Assembly (NCBI GenBank): GCA_900539695.1
Contig: UQDG01000001.1
Location: forward strand, 1-64,000
DNA from: an uncultured Oscillospiraceae bacterium
GTDB lineage: Bacteria > Bacillota > Clostridia > Oscillospirales > Ruminococcaceae
Length of the DNA stretch: 64,000 nucleotides
Direction: 5' to 3'
Below are positions 17,734-25,685 of this stretch, piece by piece. Numbering within the stretch: position 1 is the stretch's first letter; every line of letters starts with the position of its first letter. A program made the translations under genes and the position numbers. A model generated the notes under the pieces. That model searched no databases. It was not told the DNA's origin and worked only from the letters and a program-made list of their open reading frames with translations.

Positions 17734-18489
17734 ATGTCTGAACAGCCTTTGACTTATGATTGGGTTGCTGGCAAACCGAAAGCCGTCCCCGCTGACAAGC
17801 TGCCCCCGAAAGAATACATGAAGGGCAACCTGCACATCGTCGACCTGAGCAAGTGCGTTGACCCGTACACCGAGAGCCGCCGCTGCAACCTGTGGCGCTT
17901 CAACACCGGTGGTGACGTGCCTGACTTCCACACCAACGTGGACATCGGCAGCCATCTGGGTACCCACTGCGAGTGCCCCTACCATCACGACTCCAACTGG
18001 CCCAGCGTTGCTGAGCTGCCCCTGGATCAGTTCATGGGCCGCGGCATCTACTGCGTGCTGGATCTGCCCGAGGATCATCAGATCACCGCTGCTGACCTGG
18101 AAGCCGCTATCGGCGACCGCGTCCAGCCCGGCGATACCGTCATCCTGGATAGCCCCCACAAGATTCCTCCCTTCACCAGCCTGACCGGCGGCCCCACTGA
18201 CCACCGTCTGCAGGTCGGCGCTGAGATGGCTCAGTGGCTGGCTGACCGCAAGGTCCAGTGCGTTGGTTTCGGTGATGGCGTTGCCATCGAGGGTGACGTC
18301 CGCAACGTTAAGCCCTTCCACGACATCCTGATGGCTCAGAACTGCACCTTCCTGGAAGTTCTGTGCAACCTGGAGCTGCTCAAGACCGATACTTTCTTCA
18401 TCAGCTATGCTCCGATGAACATCATCGGCCTGGACTCCTGCCCGACTCGCGTTTACGCAATCGAGGGTCTGCCCGGCTTCACCCGCTAA
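17734..18489 (+). CDS. Cyclase-family metal-dependent hydrolase (kynurenine formamidase-like)
   Basis: 251 residues; AAAGGAGG precedes ATG 17734. The family motif HxGTHxDxPxH appears as HLGTHCECPYH (H74, H78, E80, H84), with Glu in place of the usual Asp. Members bind zinc or manganese and open amides or lactone-like bonds (N-formylkynurenine, isatin). The substrate here is unknown. It is second in an operon with a PanE-like reductase, an SDR, a YhcH protein and an M28 peptidase. Confidence 0.85.
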   Translation: MSEQPLTYDWVAGKPKAVPADKLPPKEYMKGNLHIVDLSKCVDPYTESRRCNLWRFNTGGDVPDFHTNVDIGSHLGTHCECPYHHDSNWPSVAELPLDQFMGRGIYCVLDLPEDHQITAADLEAAIGDRVQPGDTVILDSPHKIPPFTSLTGGPTDHRLQVGAEMAQWLADRKVQCVGFGDGVAIEGDVRNVKPFHDILMAQNCTFLEVLCNLELLKTDTFFISYAPMNIIGLDSCPTRVYAIEGLPGFTR

Positions 18490-18502
18490 GTTATAGCAAT
18501 TC

Positions 18503-18535
18503 AAAGGCTTCCCCTCTGCGGGGGAAGCCTTTTTC
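18503..18535 (+). terminator. Intra-operon terminator-like hairpin
   Basis: AAAGGCTTCCCC (18503-18514) pairs with GGGGAAGCCTTT (18521-18532), followed by TTTT. Located between the cyclase and SDR genes, it may lower expression of the downstream genes. The same AAAGGC...GCCTTT hairpin type recurs elsewhere in the window. Confidence 0.75.
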
Positions 18536-18555
18536 TGAAAAAGGAGAAGAGAACC

Positions 18556-19338
18556 ATGGAAGGTCCGATGAAAAACCTGTTCGACCCGGCCGGTAAGGTA
18601 GCACTGGTCACTGGCGGCACCAGCGGCCTGGGCCATGCCATTGCCGAGGCGTTTTTGCAGAACGGTGTGGACGTTGCTGTCTGCAGCCGGCACCCCGAAA
18701 GCGCCCCCGAACTGGCCGAGTTGGCCGCCGCCGAAGGCCGCCGCTACCTGCCCGTCTACTGCGACATCACCAAAGAGGAAGACGTCGAGAAGATGGGCGA
18801 CATCATTGAAAAAGAGCTGGGCCCCGTCACGATGCTGGTCAACAGCGCCGGCATGAACATCCTGAAGCATGCCGAGGATTACGACGCCGAGTCCTTCAAT
18901 AAGGTCATGTCGCTGAACGTCCTGGGCACCCACAATGTCAGTAAAATGTGCGGCAAGCGCTGGATGATCCCCGCCCACAAGGGCCGCATTGTCAACCTGT
19001 CCTCTGCTAAGGCGTTCCTGGGTACTGACCGCGACTACACCGCCTACTGCGCCAGTAAGGGTGCCATCAACATGTACACCGCCCAGCTGGCTTGTGAGTG
19101 GGCCAAGTTCGGCATCTCGGTCAACGCCATTGCGCCGACCTTCGTCGTGACCCCCATCAACGCCGACCGCCTGTCCGACCCCGTATTCTACAACTCGCTG
19201 GTCAAGCGCATCCCTTACGGACGTCTGGGCACCGGCAAAGATATGGCCGCTGCAGTCCTCTTCCTCTGCAGCGAGGGCTCCGAGTTTATCACTGGTGTTA
19301 CCCTTAAAGTGGATGGCGGCGTGACCTCTATGCAGTAA
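18556..19338 (+). CDS. Short-chain dehydrogenase/reductase (SDR)
   Basis: 260 residues; AAGGAG lies nine bases before ATG 18556. Classical SDR: TGGTSGLG cofactor loop, NSAGMN (NNAG equivalent), a serine in NLSSAKAF and the catalytic YTAYCASK, ending in GVTLKVDGGVTSMQ. It resembles gluconate 5-dehydrogenase and related sugar-acid dehydrogenases and would use NAD(P) on a hydroxy acid or polyol. The neighbouring genes support a sugar-acid pathway. Confidence 0.9.
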   Translation: MEGPMKNLFDPAGKVALVTGGTSGLGHAIAEAFLQNGVDVAVCSRHPESAPELAELAAAEGRRYLPVYCDITKEEDVEKMGDIIEKELGPVTMLVNSAGMNILKHAEDYDAESFNKVMSLNVLGTHNVSKMCGKRWMIPAHKGRIVNLSSAKAFLGTDRDYTAYCASKGAINMYTAQLACEWAKFGISVNAIAPTFVVTPINADRLSDPVFYNSLVKRIPYGRLGTGKDMAAAVLFLCSEGSEFITGVTLKVDGGVTSMQ

Positions 19339-19362
19339 TTTCCGCATAAGGAGAGCAAAATT

Positions 19363-19845
19363 ATGATTTCTGGCAATATCCATGAAAAAAGCAACCTGGC
19401 TGTCCTGCCCGAGCCGCTGCAGCGCGCTGTGCAGTTCCTGAAGGACAACGACCTGGCTGCCCATGAACCCGGCAAGTTTGAGCTGGACGGCGACAAGATG
19501 ATCCTGCAGGTCATCGACCAGTCCACCGGCCCCCGCGAGAACCTGCGCCCCGAATGTCACCGCAAGTATATCGACGTGCAGTTCCTGGCCGCTGGCGGCC
19601 CCGAGCGCATCGGCTGGTATCCTGACCTGGGCGATAACGAGGTGGACGAGAACCTGCTGGATACCCCGCGGGACATCTGCTTCTACAAGAATAACCCGAA
19701 CGCCCGCGAAGGTGTCATCGAGATGCAGCCCGGCAGCTATGCCATGTTCTTCCCTTGGGATGTACACATCCCGGCCATCCAGGTAGGGGAGCCTGCCAAG
19801 ATCCGCAAAATCGTCATCAAGGTCGCACTGGACACCTGCCTGTGA
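19363..19845 (+). CDS. YhcH/YjgK/YiaL family protein, copy 1
   Basis: 160 residues in a cupin-like fold typical of this family: CHRKYIDVQFLAAG and PWDVHIPAIQVGEP carry the conserved His residues that bind a metal. Relatives accompany sialic-acid, diketogulonate and other sugar operons and are thought to act as anomerases or isomerases. Starts 24 bases after the SDR stop. A second copy, only partly similar, lies at 22985-23434. Confidence 0.9.
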   Translation: MISGNIHEKSNLAVLPEPLQRAVQFLKDNDLAAHEPGKFELDGDKMILQVIDQSTGPRENLRPECHRKYIDVQFLAAGGPERIGWYPDLGDNEVDENLLDTPRDICFYKNNPNAREGVIEMQPGSYAMFFPWDVHIPAIQVGEPAKIRKIVIKVALDTCL

Positions 19846-19864
19846 CCTGAAGAAAGGAACCGCT

Positions 19865-20689
19865 GTGGAAATCGAAAAACATCTGGCCGAACTGGCCCAG
19901 GCTGACCCCCAGGCCCGCCGCACCGCTTTAGAAAACGCGCTGACCGCTGAGGGTCTGACCCCGGAAATCCAGGAATGTGAAGCAGACGAGCGCCGCAAGG
20001 CCGCCCGCAACTATCTGCTGTATACGGCCGACAAGGACGCCAAAGGACCGCTGTTCTGCGCCCATTACGACGCACACCCTGGCAGTACCGGCGCCAACGA
20101 TAACGCTGCCGCCGTCTGCATCCTGATCGCCCTGGCCAAAGAGTTACAGCAGCGCAAGATACCGGCCACGATCGCCTTTTTCGATGGCGAGGAATCCGGC
20201 CACAGCGGTGCCAAATTGTTTGAGGATGGCCGCAAGCGTGAGGTGAGCTGCGTGGTCAACCTGGATATGTGCGGTTACGGCGATACCATCGCTGTCTACG
20301 CCCGCGGCAGCGAGAACCGCGCCGGTGCGCGGACCTTCTGCGCCAAGGAGCGGCTGGACGCCCACCACGGCGAACTGGTCAAGTATATGCCGGAGGGTGA
20401 CAACGTTTGTTTCACCACCCGCCGCCAGCCGGTGGTCAGCATTGCCGTTATGCCCAGGTGGGATACCAAGTACCTGACGGCCATGGCCGCCCAGGGCATG
20501 GGCCTGCTGGGCCGCAGCCCCGAGTTCAAGATGATGCTGGGGGAGATGGAAGTCGCCTCCACCATGCACGGCGGCTTCCGCGATGCCATCAAGTGGGTCC
20601 AGCCTGAGGCCATGCAGATGCTGTATGACTACCTGCTGGACGCCATGACCACCCCGCCCCCGGCCAAAAAGCTGTTCGGCATTCTCTGA
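19865..20689 (+). CDS. M28-family zinc aminopeptidase/amidohydrolase
   Basis: 274 residues, probably from GTG 19865 after GAAAGGA. The co-catalytic two-metal site is readable: HYDAHP (H67, D69), ANDNAAA (D79), FFDGEE (E109, E110) and VNLDMCG (D134). It is shorter than typical M28 enzymes and has no signal peptide, so it acts inside the cell. In this operon it may remove an amino acid or acyl group from the imported compound. Last gene of the operon. Confidence 0.85.
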   Translation: MEIEKHLAELAQADPQARRTALENALTAEGLTPEIQECEADERRKAARNYLLYTADKDAKGPLFCAHYDAHPGSTGANDNAAAVCILIALAKELQQRKIPATIAFFDGEESGHSGAKLFEDGRKREVSCVVNLDMCGYGDTIAVYARGSENRAGARTFCAKERLDAHHGELVKYMPEGDNVCFTTRRQPVVSIAVMPRWDTKYLTAMAAQGMGLLGRSPEFKMMLGEMEVASTMHGGFRDAIKWVQPEAMQMLYDYLLDAMTTPPPAKKLFGIL

Positions 20690-20766
20690 ACAACTTTACC
20701 CGCAGTTCCGCGCAGCAGCAGGGGGCCAGCCTCCTGACAGCGCAGCTGCCTGTTCAGATAAATAAA

Positions 20767-20812
20767 GACTGCCGCACGGCTTTGGCAACAAAGCTGCGCG
20801 GCAGTTTTTGTG
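20767..20812. terminator. Bidirectional terminator between convergent genes
   Basis: ACTGCCGCACGGCTTT (20768-20783) pairs with AAAGCTGCGCGGCAGT (20790-20805), flanked by AATAAAG on one side and TTTTTGTG on the other. Confidence 0.88.
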
Positions 20813-20818
20813 TTTTTG

Positions 20819-21535
20819 TTATACACTTACGTTGTCGATGGTAAAATAGCCCGGGTAGCGCTCGATCTTGTCCATCAGGTTGCCCCTGAAGCTGGTCAGA
20901 TGCTCGCTGATCTTCACCTCGGGCTGCACGTTGTCCGGCAGGCCCATCAGCAGATAATCGCAAAATTCCCGGTGCTGGCGGGTCACACGGTCGTAATCGC
21001 AATCGCCATCCAGCGCATCGAGATAGCGCAGCCGGTCGTAGTGGGAGACCAGCCCGCGGATAGCCAGCCAGGTGTGGCTGCGCCCGCCGAAGTAGTACAT
21101 CAGACGGTGGAACTCGTCGTCCAGATGGATGAACTCATCCACGGCGTCGGGCATGCGGGGCCGCAGGCTTTCCTGGTGGCACATGCAATCCCAAAGTTCC
21201 TGCACCTGGCTGCGGCCAATCTTACCAGCCACATCCTTTAATAATGCACTTTCCAGCAGCAGACGGGTGGAGTAGCCTTCCTTGACCAGCGCTGGGTCGA
21301 TGCGGCTGACCTGGGTGCCCCGCTGGGGGAAGATCTCAATCAGCCAATCGTTGTGCAGTGTGGTGATGGCTTCATGCACCGGGGTACGGCTCATCTGGAA
21401 CAGCTTGGCAATCTCGATCTCGCTCAGCGGTTCGCCGGGCTTTAAGCGGAATGTCATGATATTCATGCGCAGCACGCGGCAGGCGTACTCGCGGTTGCTC
21501 TCTTTGGGGCGTGGCTGGGGAACCAGCAGATCCAT
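20819..21535 (-). CDS. GntR-family transcriptional regulator, FadR/FCD type
   Basis: 238 residues; AAGGAGGG precedes ATG 21535. DNA-binding part: LSEIEIAKLFQMSRTPVHEA, followed by the FCD domain with LDDEFHRLMYYFGG. It shares the FPQRGTQVSRI wing with the regulator at 14787-15524, so these two may be closer relatives. It is divergent from the YiaK operon; three similar operator-like palindromes lie in between, one next to its own start, pointing to autoregulation and control of the YiaK operon. Confidence 0.93.
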   Translation of the reverse strand: MDLLVPQPRPKESNREYACRVLRMNIMTFRLKPGEPLSEIEIAKLFQMSRTPVHEAITTLHNDWLIEIFPQRGTQVSRIDPALVKEGYSTRLLLESALLKDVAGKIGRSQVQELWDCMCHQESLRPRMPDAVDEFIHLDDEFHRLMYYFGGRSHTWLAIRGLVSHYDRLRYLDALDGDCDYDRVTRQHREFCDYLLMGLPDNVQPEVKISEHLTSFRGNLMDKIERYPGYFTIDNVSV

Positions 21536-21580
21536 CGCAGACCCTCCTTTGTCGGACGCATACGATATATAGTCTTTCCA

Positions 21581-21736
21581 CTAATATATCAGCTGAAAAT
21601 CCAACATGCAACCCATTTGGCAAAACTTTGTGCAAAAGCATGATTTTTACAGAGAAAATCTGGTAAAATCAACAGTTGCAATTCGGTTTAAGCTGTGTTA
21701 TGCTGATAATATCAACGGATAAGCTGATATATCAGC
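21581..21736. promoter_or_regulatory. Promoter and operator set of the YiaK operon
   Basis: Plus-strand promoter TTGCAA (21676-21681), 17-nt spacer, TATGCT (21699-21704). A perfect 14-bp palindrome GCTGATATATCAGC lies at 21723-21736; a near copy, GCTGATAATATCAAC, at 21702-21716, 21 bp earlier (two helical turns); and a half-matching copy, CTAATATATCAGCTG, at 21581-21595 beside the GntR start. Confidence 0.75.
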
Positions 21737-21808
21737 GAACATCCGGCGAAGCAAGAAAAAAGCAGACACAACAAGACCACCGCGCTGATCAAAAAGGAGA
21801 GAATGAAT

Positions 21809-22894
21809 ATGAGTATTCGCGTACCTTATGAAACTGTCAAATCTACCGTTACGCAGGCGTTCCTGAATCTGGGCCTGAGCCAGGAGAAGGCTGAAAAGTG
21901 CGCTGAGATCCACACCGAGAGCAGTCTGGAAGGCATCGAGAGCCACGGCCTGAACCGTGTGCCCCGCTTTGCCGAGTATGTCCAGAAGGGCTGGGTCGAC
22001 ATCAATGCTGAGCCCGAGCTGGTCGGTGCAAAGGGTGCTGTTGAGAACTATGACGGCCACCTGGGCATTGGCACTCTGAACGCCACCTTCTGCATGGATC
22101 GCGCTGTGGCCCTGGCCAAAGAGCACGGCATTGGCTGTGTTGCCCTGAAGAACACCACCCACTGGATGCGCGGCGGTTCTTACGCCTGGCAGGCTGCCCA
22201 GGCCGGTTTCATCGGTATCAGCTGGACCAACACCGAGAGCTGCATGCCCATGTGGGGCTCCAAAGTCCCCGGCGTCGGCAACAACCCGTTCTGCATCGCC
22301 ATCCCGCGTAAGAGCGGCCCCATCGTCCTGGATATGGCCATGAGCCAGTACGCTTACGGCAAGCTGGGCGTCTATCGTCTGGCCGGCAAGCAGCTGCCTT
22401 TCCCCGGCGGCTTCGATAAGGACGGCAACCTGACCAGCGATCCCGGCGCCATCGAGGCTTCCGGCCGCATCCTGCCCACCGGTTACTGGAAGGGCTCCGG
22501 CATGGCCATCGCCCTGGACCTGGCTGCCGCTGCTATGGCCAACGGCAAGACCGGCGCTGATCTGGACCGTGAGGGCCAGGGCAGCTGCACTGGCTGTTGC
22601 CAGATCTTCATCGCCTACGATCCGTACCTGTTCGGCGAGGAAGAGGAGATCCAGGCCAAGTTTGATGACCGCGTAGCCGCTGCTGATGCTACCACCCCGG
22701 AGAAAGAGGGCGGCCATGTCACCTGCCCGGGCGAGCGCACCGCTGCTACCCGTGCCCGCAACCTGGCTGAGGGTGTTGTTGTGGATGAGCAGGTCTGGCA
22801 GCAGTGCCTGGATCTGGCTGCCGGCAAGATGGACACCAAGGACATCGCCAGCACCTGCATCCTGGACAACATGAAGGAAGACGAGAAGAAGTAA
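21809..22894 (+). CDS. yiaK: 2,3-diketo-L-gulonate reductase (YiaK-like, Ldh2 family)
   Basis: 361 residues from ATG 21809, nine bases after GGAG; an ATG six bases earlier is too close. It shares long stretches with E. coli YiaK as I remember it: IESHGLNRVPRF, THWMRGGSYAWQAA, ISWTNTES, GTNP/GNNPF and RILPTGYWKGSGM. It belongs to the malate/L-lactate dehydrogenase 2 family and reduces 2,3-diketo-L-gulonate to 3-keto-L-gulonate with NADH. Together with the YhcH protein and the zinc dehydrogenase it forms a sugar-acid operon. The downstream pentulose kinases known from E. coli yia are absent. Confidence 0.88.
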   Translation: MSIRVPYETVKSTVTQAFLNLGLSQEKAEKCAEIHTESSLEGIESHGLNRVPRFAEYVQKGWVDINAEPELVGAKGAVENYDGHLGIGTLNATFCMDRAVALAKEHGIGCVALKNTTHWMRGGSYAWQAAQAGFIGISWTNTESCMPMWGSKVPGVGNNPFCIAIPRKSGPIVLDMAMSQYAYGKLGVYRLAGKQLPFPGGFDKDGNLTSDPGAIEASGRILPTGYWKGSGMAIALDLAAAAMANGKTGADLDREGQGSCTGCCQIFIAYDPYLFGEEEEIQAKFDDRVAAADATTPEKEGGHVTCPGERTAATRARNLAEGVVVDEQVWQQCLDLAAGKMDTKDIASTCILDNMKEDEKK

Positions 22895-22984
22895 TTCTTC
22901 CCGCTGCTGAAACACAAGTCCCTACCTTATTATAATAGACGATATAGAACTTATTACTTTAGAGCAAGTAAAGGAGCGTTCATT

Positions 22985-23434
22985 ATGTATTTTGCACCGA
23001 TTTCTCAGGCTACCAAGTACAACTATCTCGATGATAAATTCCAGGCTGCTTACAAGTGGCTGGCCGAGACCGACCTGGACAACACCCCCGCTGGCAGCTA
23101 TCCCATCTGCGAGGGCGTGACCGCTAACGTGCAGGAGTACACCACCTTCCCCGCAAGCGAAGGCTCCTTCGAGACTCATGATAAGTTCTTCGACATCCAG
23201 TATGTCATCTCCGGCAAAGAGCAGTTCGGCGTCTGCAAGCGCGAGGGCTTGGTCCTGAAAGAGGATCACCCCGAGAACGACCTGAAGTTCTACGAGGAGC
23301 CCGCTATGAGCGGTACCGTCCTGCTGCTGCCCGGCGATATGATCGTCGTTGCCCCCGAGGATGCTCACAAGCCCCGCTGCGCAGCTGGCGAGCCGGAGTT
23401 CGTCCGTAAGGTCGTTGTTAAGGTCAAGGTCTGA
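22985..23434 (+). CDS. YhcH/YjgK/YiaL family protein, copy 2
   Basis: 149 residues; AAAGGAG precedes ATG 22985. Conserved family pieces: SFETHDKFFDIQYVISG, and PEDAHKPRCAAGEPEFVRKVVVKV at the end. Its position right after the yiaK-like gene corresponds to YiaL in the E. coli yia operon. A TATAAT at 22931-22936 in the 90-nt gap may mark an internal promoter, though no clear -35 is seen. Confidence 0.9.
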   Translation: MYFAPISQATKYNYLDDKFQAAYKWLAETDLDNTPAGSYPICEGVTANVQEYTTFPASEGSFETHDKFFDIQYVISGKEQFGVCKREGLVLKEDHPENDLKFYEEPAMSGTVLLLPGDMIVVAPEDAHKPRCAAGEPEFVRKVVVKVKV

Positions 23435-23502
23435 TCTTAGTTTTATATCATTTGTATCTATCGCTTTTGTAACAGGAATTATAGAAAGGTCGTTATTTCA
23501 TC

Positions 23503-24531
23503 ATGAAGGCAATCAAGTTGGCTGAGCCTTGGAAAATCTCTTGCGTTGACATTGAAAAGCCCGTGCCGAAACCCGGCGAGGCTTTGATCAAGGTGGTCGC
23601 CGCCGGCATCTGCGGCAGTGACATCGGTGCTTTCCGCGGCACCAATGGTCTGGTTTCTTATCCCCGCGTCATCGGCCACGAGCTGGCTGGCATTGTGGAA
23701 TCCATCCCGGAGAACAACAAGAACGGCATCAAAGTCGGCGACCGTGTTGTAGTGGATCCGTACCTGTACTGCGGCCACTGCTATCCCTGCCGCATCGGCC
23801 GTACCAACTGCTGCACCGACCTGAAGGTTCTGGGTGTGCATGTAGACGGCGGCATGGCTGAGTACTACTGCCACCCCGCTGATATGCTCATCAAGATCCC
23901 CGAGGGCATGAGCTGGGAGCAGGCCGCTATGGCCGAACCCCTGACCATCAGCCTGCACGGCATCCATCGCGGCGGCCTGCAGGCCGGCGAGTACTGCGCT
24001 ATCATCGGTGCAGGCCCCATCGGCCTGGTTGCCGGTATGGTTGCCCAGGCTTACGGTGCTCACGCCATCCTGCTCGACCTCGTGCAGGAGCGCCTGGACT
24101 TCGCCAAGAGCCTTGGCATCGAGTATGTCATCAACTCCGGCAAGGAAGATCCCGTTGAGCGCGTCAAGGAAATCACCGGCGGCGAGATGGCGCATCAGGT
24201 CATGGAGTGCTCCGGCGCCAACCCTGCTATCCGCCAGACCTTCGACCTGGTCTCCAACGCTGGCCGCATCACCCTGACCGGCTGGCCCAAGAAGGAAACC
24301 AGCCTGCCCACCGATGTCATCACCAAGAAGGAAATCGACATCCGCGGTGCCCGCACCAGTGCTGGCGAATTTGAGGAGGCTCTGGACCTCATCAACAGCC
24401 GCAAGGTCGATATGATGAAGATCCTGACCAAGACTGTCACCATGGACGAGGCTCCCGATACCATCGTGGATATCGAGAAGAATCCCGGCAACTACATGAA
24501 GGTCGTCGTCCGCGTCAGCAATGACGACTAA
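23503..24531 (+). CDS. Zinc-dependent medium-chain alcohol dehydrogenase (sorbitol/L-idonate/gulonate type)
   Basis: 342 residues. Catalytic zinc ligands C37 (GICGSD) and H59-E60 (GHE), structural zinc lobe C90-x2-C93-x2-C96 and C103/C104, and an NAD-binding loop IGAGPIGL. The family oxidises a polyol or sugar-acid hydroxyl (sorbitol, L-idonate, L-gulonate, L-threonine). Linkage to YiaK suggests a C6 sugar acid such as L-gulonate, but this is inference. Last gene of the operon, followed by a strong terminator. Confidence 0.88.
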   Translation: MKAIKLAEPWKISCVDIEKPVPKPGEALIKVVAAGICGSDIGAFRGTNGLVSYPRVIGHELAGIVESIPENNKNGIKVGDRVVVDPYLYCGHCYPCRIGRTNCCTDLKVLGVHVDGGMAEYYCHPADMLIKIPEGMSWEQAAMAEPLTISLHGIHRGGLQAGEYCAIIGAGPIGLVAGMVAQAYGAHAILLDLVQERLDFAKSLGIEYVINSGKEDPVERVKEITGGEMAHQVMECSGANPAIRQTFDLVSNAGRITLTGWPKKETSLPTDVITKKEIDIRGARTSAGEFEEALDLINSRKVDMMKILTKTVTMDEAPDTIVDIEKNPGNYMKVVVRVSNDD

Positions 24532-24572
24532 GCATTAAACAATTCCGTATCTCAATATATCTCCCATTAAGG

Positions 24573-24616
24573 CAGCCCGCCCGGAAGTTCTCTCGCTTCC
24601 GGGCGGGCTGTTTTTT
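24573..24616 (+). terminator. Strong terminator of the YiaK operon
   Basis: CAGCCCGCCCGGAAG (24573-24587) pairs perfectly with CTTCCGGGCGGGCTG (24596-24610), followed by six T. Confidence 0.95.
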
Positions 24617-24642
24617 GTGCTTTATTTATGTGCAGTCAAATA

Positions 24643-24673
24643 AAAAATCCCTGCCGCCAAAACGGGGCAGGGA
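24643..24673 (-). terminator. Terminator of the GNAT gene (minus strand)
   Basis: TCCCTGCC (about 24649-24656) and GGCAGGGA (24666-24673) pair; read on the minus strand, the stem is followed by TTTTTTATTTG. Confidence 0.85.
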
Positions 24674-24689
24674 AGAGAGGTGCATAAAG

Positions 24690-25685
24690 CTATTTCAGGT
24701 TGGGGCGGTCCTGGTCGCCGTCAGCCTTGAACAGTACAAAGTTTTCCGGCTTGTTGGTAAAGTAGTAATACTCGGTATTTTCCAGCAGTGGAGGGGTCAG
24801 ATAGTTGGGGATGACGCTGCCGTCGCCCTCCAGCCGCTCGGTAAAACCGGCGGCCTGCCAGACTTCGGCGGGAATACCGGCGTTGTAGCAGTCCATATAT
24901 TCGCCGCCTGCGCGGTTCAGTATGGCGTCCAGTGCACCACCCAGTCGGGGCAGAACAGCATCCTCGCCAATGAAGTCCACCAGCCGCACCACCGGCACGC
25001 AGCCGGTCTCCTCAGCGGTTACGGTGCGGGTCACCACGTAGGCCAGCAGCTTGCCGTTTCCCCGCGCGGCCCAGACATCGTAGTGGAAGTAAGGATAACG
25101 GAAATACCGCCGCCGCAGATACCAGATATCCTTCACCGGCGTGTGGGGCGTGGCAGGCATCCCCAGCGGGATCAGGTCAGCCGCGTCCTCTACTTTTTCC
25201 AGCCCTAAATCGCGCTGGACCGGGGGCAGTATGTACCGCAGCGGTTTGGCCAGCTGGTAATCCTTGCGGCGGCCCAGACGGTAATAGTGGGGCAGTCGCT
25301 CAGCCTTCCACCCCAAAAACTGGTAGAACGTGCAGGTGTTGGGGCGGATGTTGTTGCAGGCCAGCACGTTGGCATGCAGCAGGTCGGGCAGGGCGTTCAT
25401 CAGCTCCAGCCCTACGCCGTTGCGGCCTTTGACGGCCACCCACACGCTCACCCACACATCGGGGCGGCGATTGGTGTTGGCCAAAATGTAGCCGGCGGCG
25501 CTCACGTACTTGCCGTCATCCTCGGCCACCGCAAACTGCGGGATACCGCCGCGGCCTGCATAATAGTGGTGATACAGCTCCGGACGGTTGATGAGGGGCA
25601 GACGCATATCAAAATTGGCGTTGATAAAATCGATGATCGCCTGATCTTCGCCCAGACGGGCCAGGCGGAACATAACCTCAGACAA
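24690..25685 (-). CDS. GNAT-like acyltransferase of unknown substrate
   Basis: 331 residues from TTG 25685, eight bases after GGGAGG; the start overlaps the SDR stop by eight bases, so translation is coupled. The N-terminal third has GNAT-like features: a strand-rich region, KGRNGVGLELMNALP like the R/QxxGxG/A acyl-CoA loop, and NTCTFYQFLGW like the C-terminal GNAT fold. The C-terminal part is unfamiliar. Its partners are an SDR, a MaoC hydratase and an acyl carrier protein, so it may transfer an acyl group made on that carrier. Confidence 0.65.
   Translation of the reverse strand: MSEVMFRLARLGEDQAIIDFINANFDMRLPLINRPELYHHYYAGRGGIPQFAVAEDDGKYVSAAGYILANTNRRPDVWVSVWVAVKGRNGVGLELMNALPDLLHANVLACNNIRPNTCTFYQFLGWKAERLPHYYRLGRRKDYQLAKPLRYILPPVQRDLGLEKVEDAADLIPLGMPATPHTPVKDIWYLRRRYFRYPYFHYDVWAARGNGKLLAYVVTRTVTAEETGCVPVVRLVDFIGEDAVLPRLGGALDAILNRAGGEYMDCYNAGIPAEVWQAAGFTERLEGDGSVIPNYLTPPLLENTEYYYFTNKPENFVLFKADGDQDRPNLK

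Noticed and set aside
16723-20010. A minus-strand reading frame of about 1095 codons crossing five plus-strand genes
   Set aside because: It runs against genes with clear motifs and ribosome sites, and its predicted product has no recognisable domain. It is a codon-bias effect.
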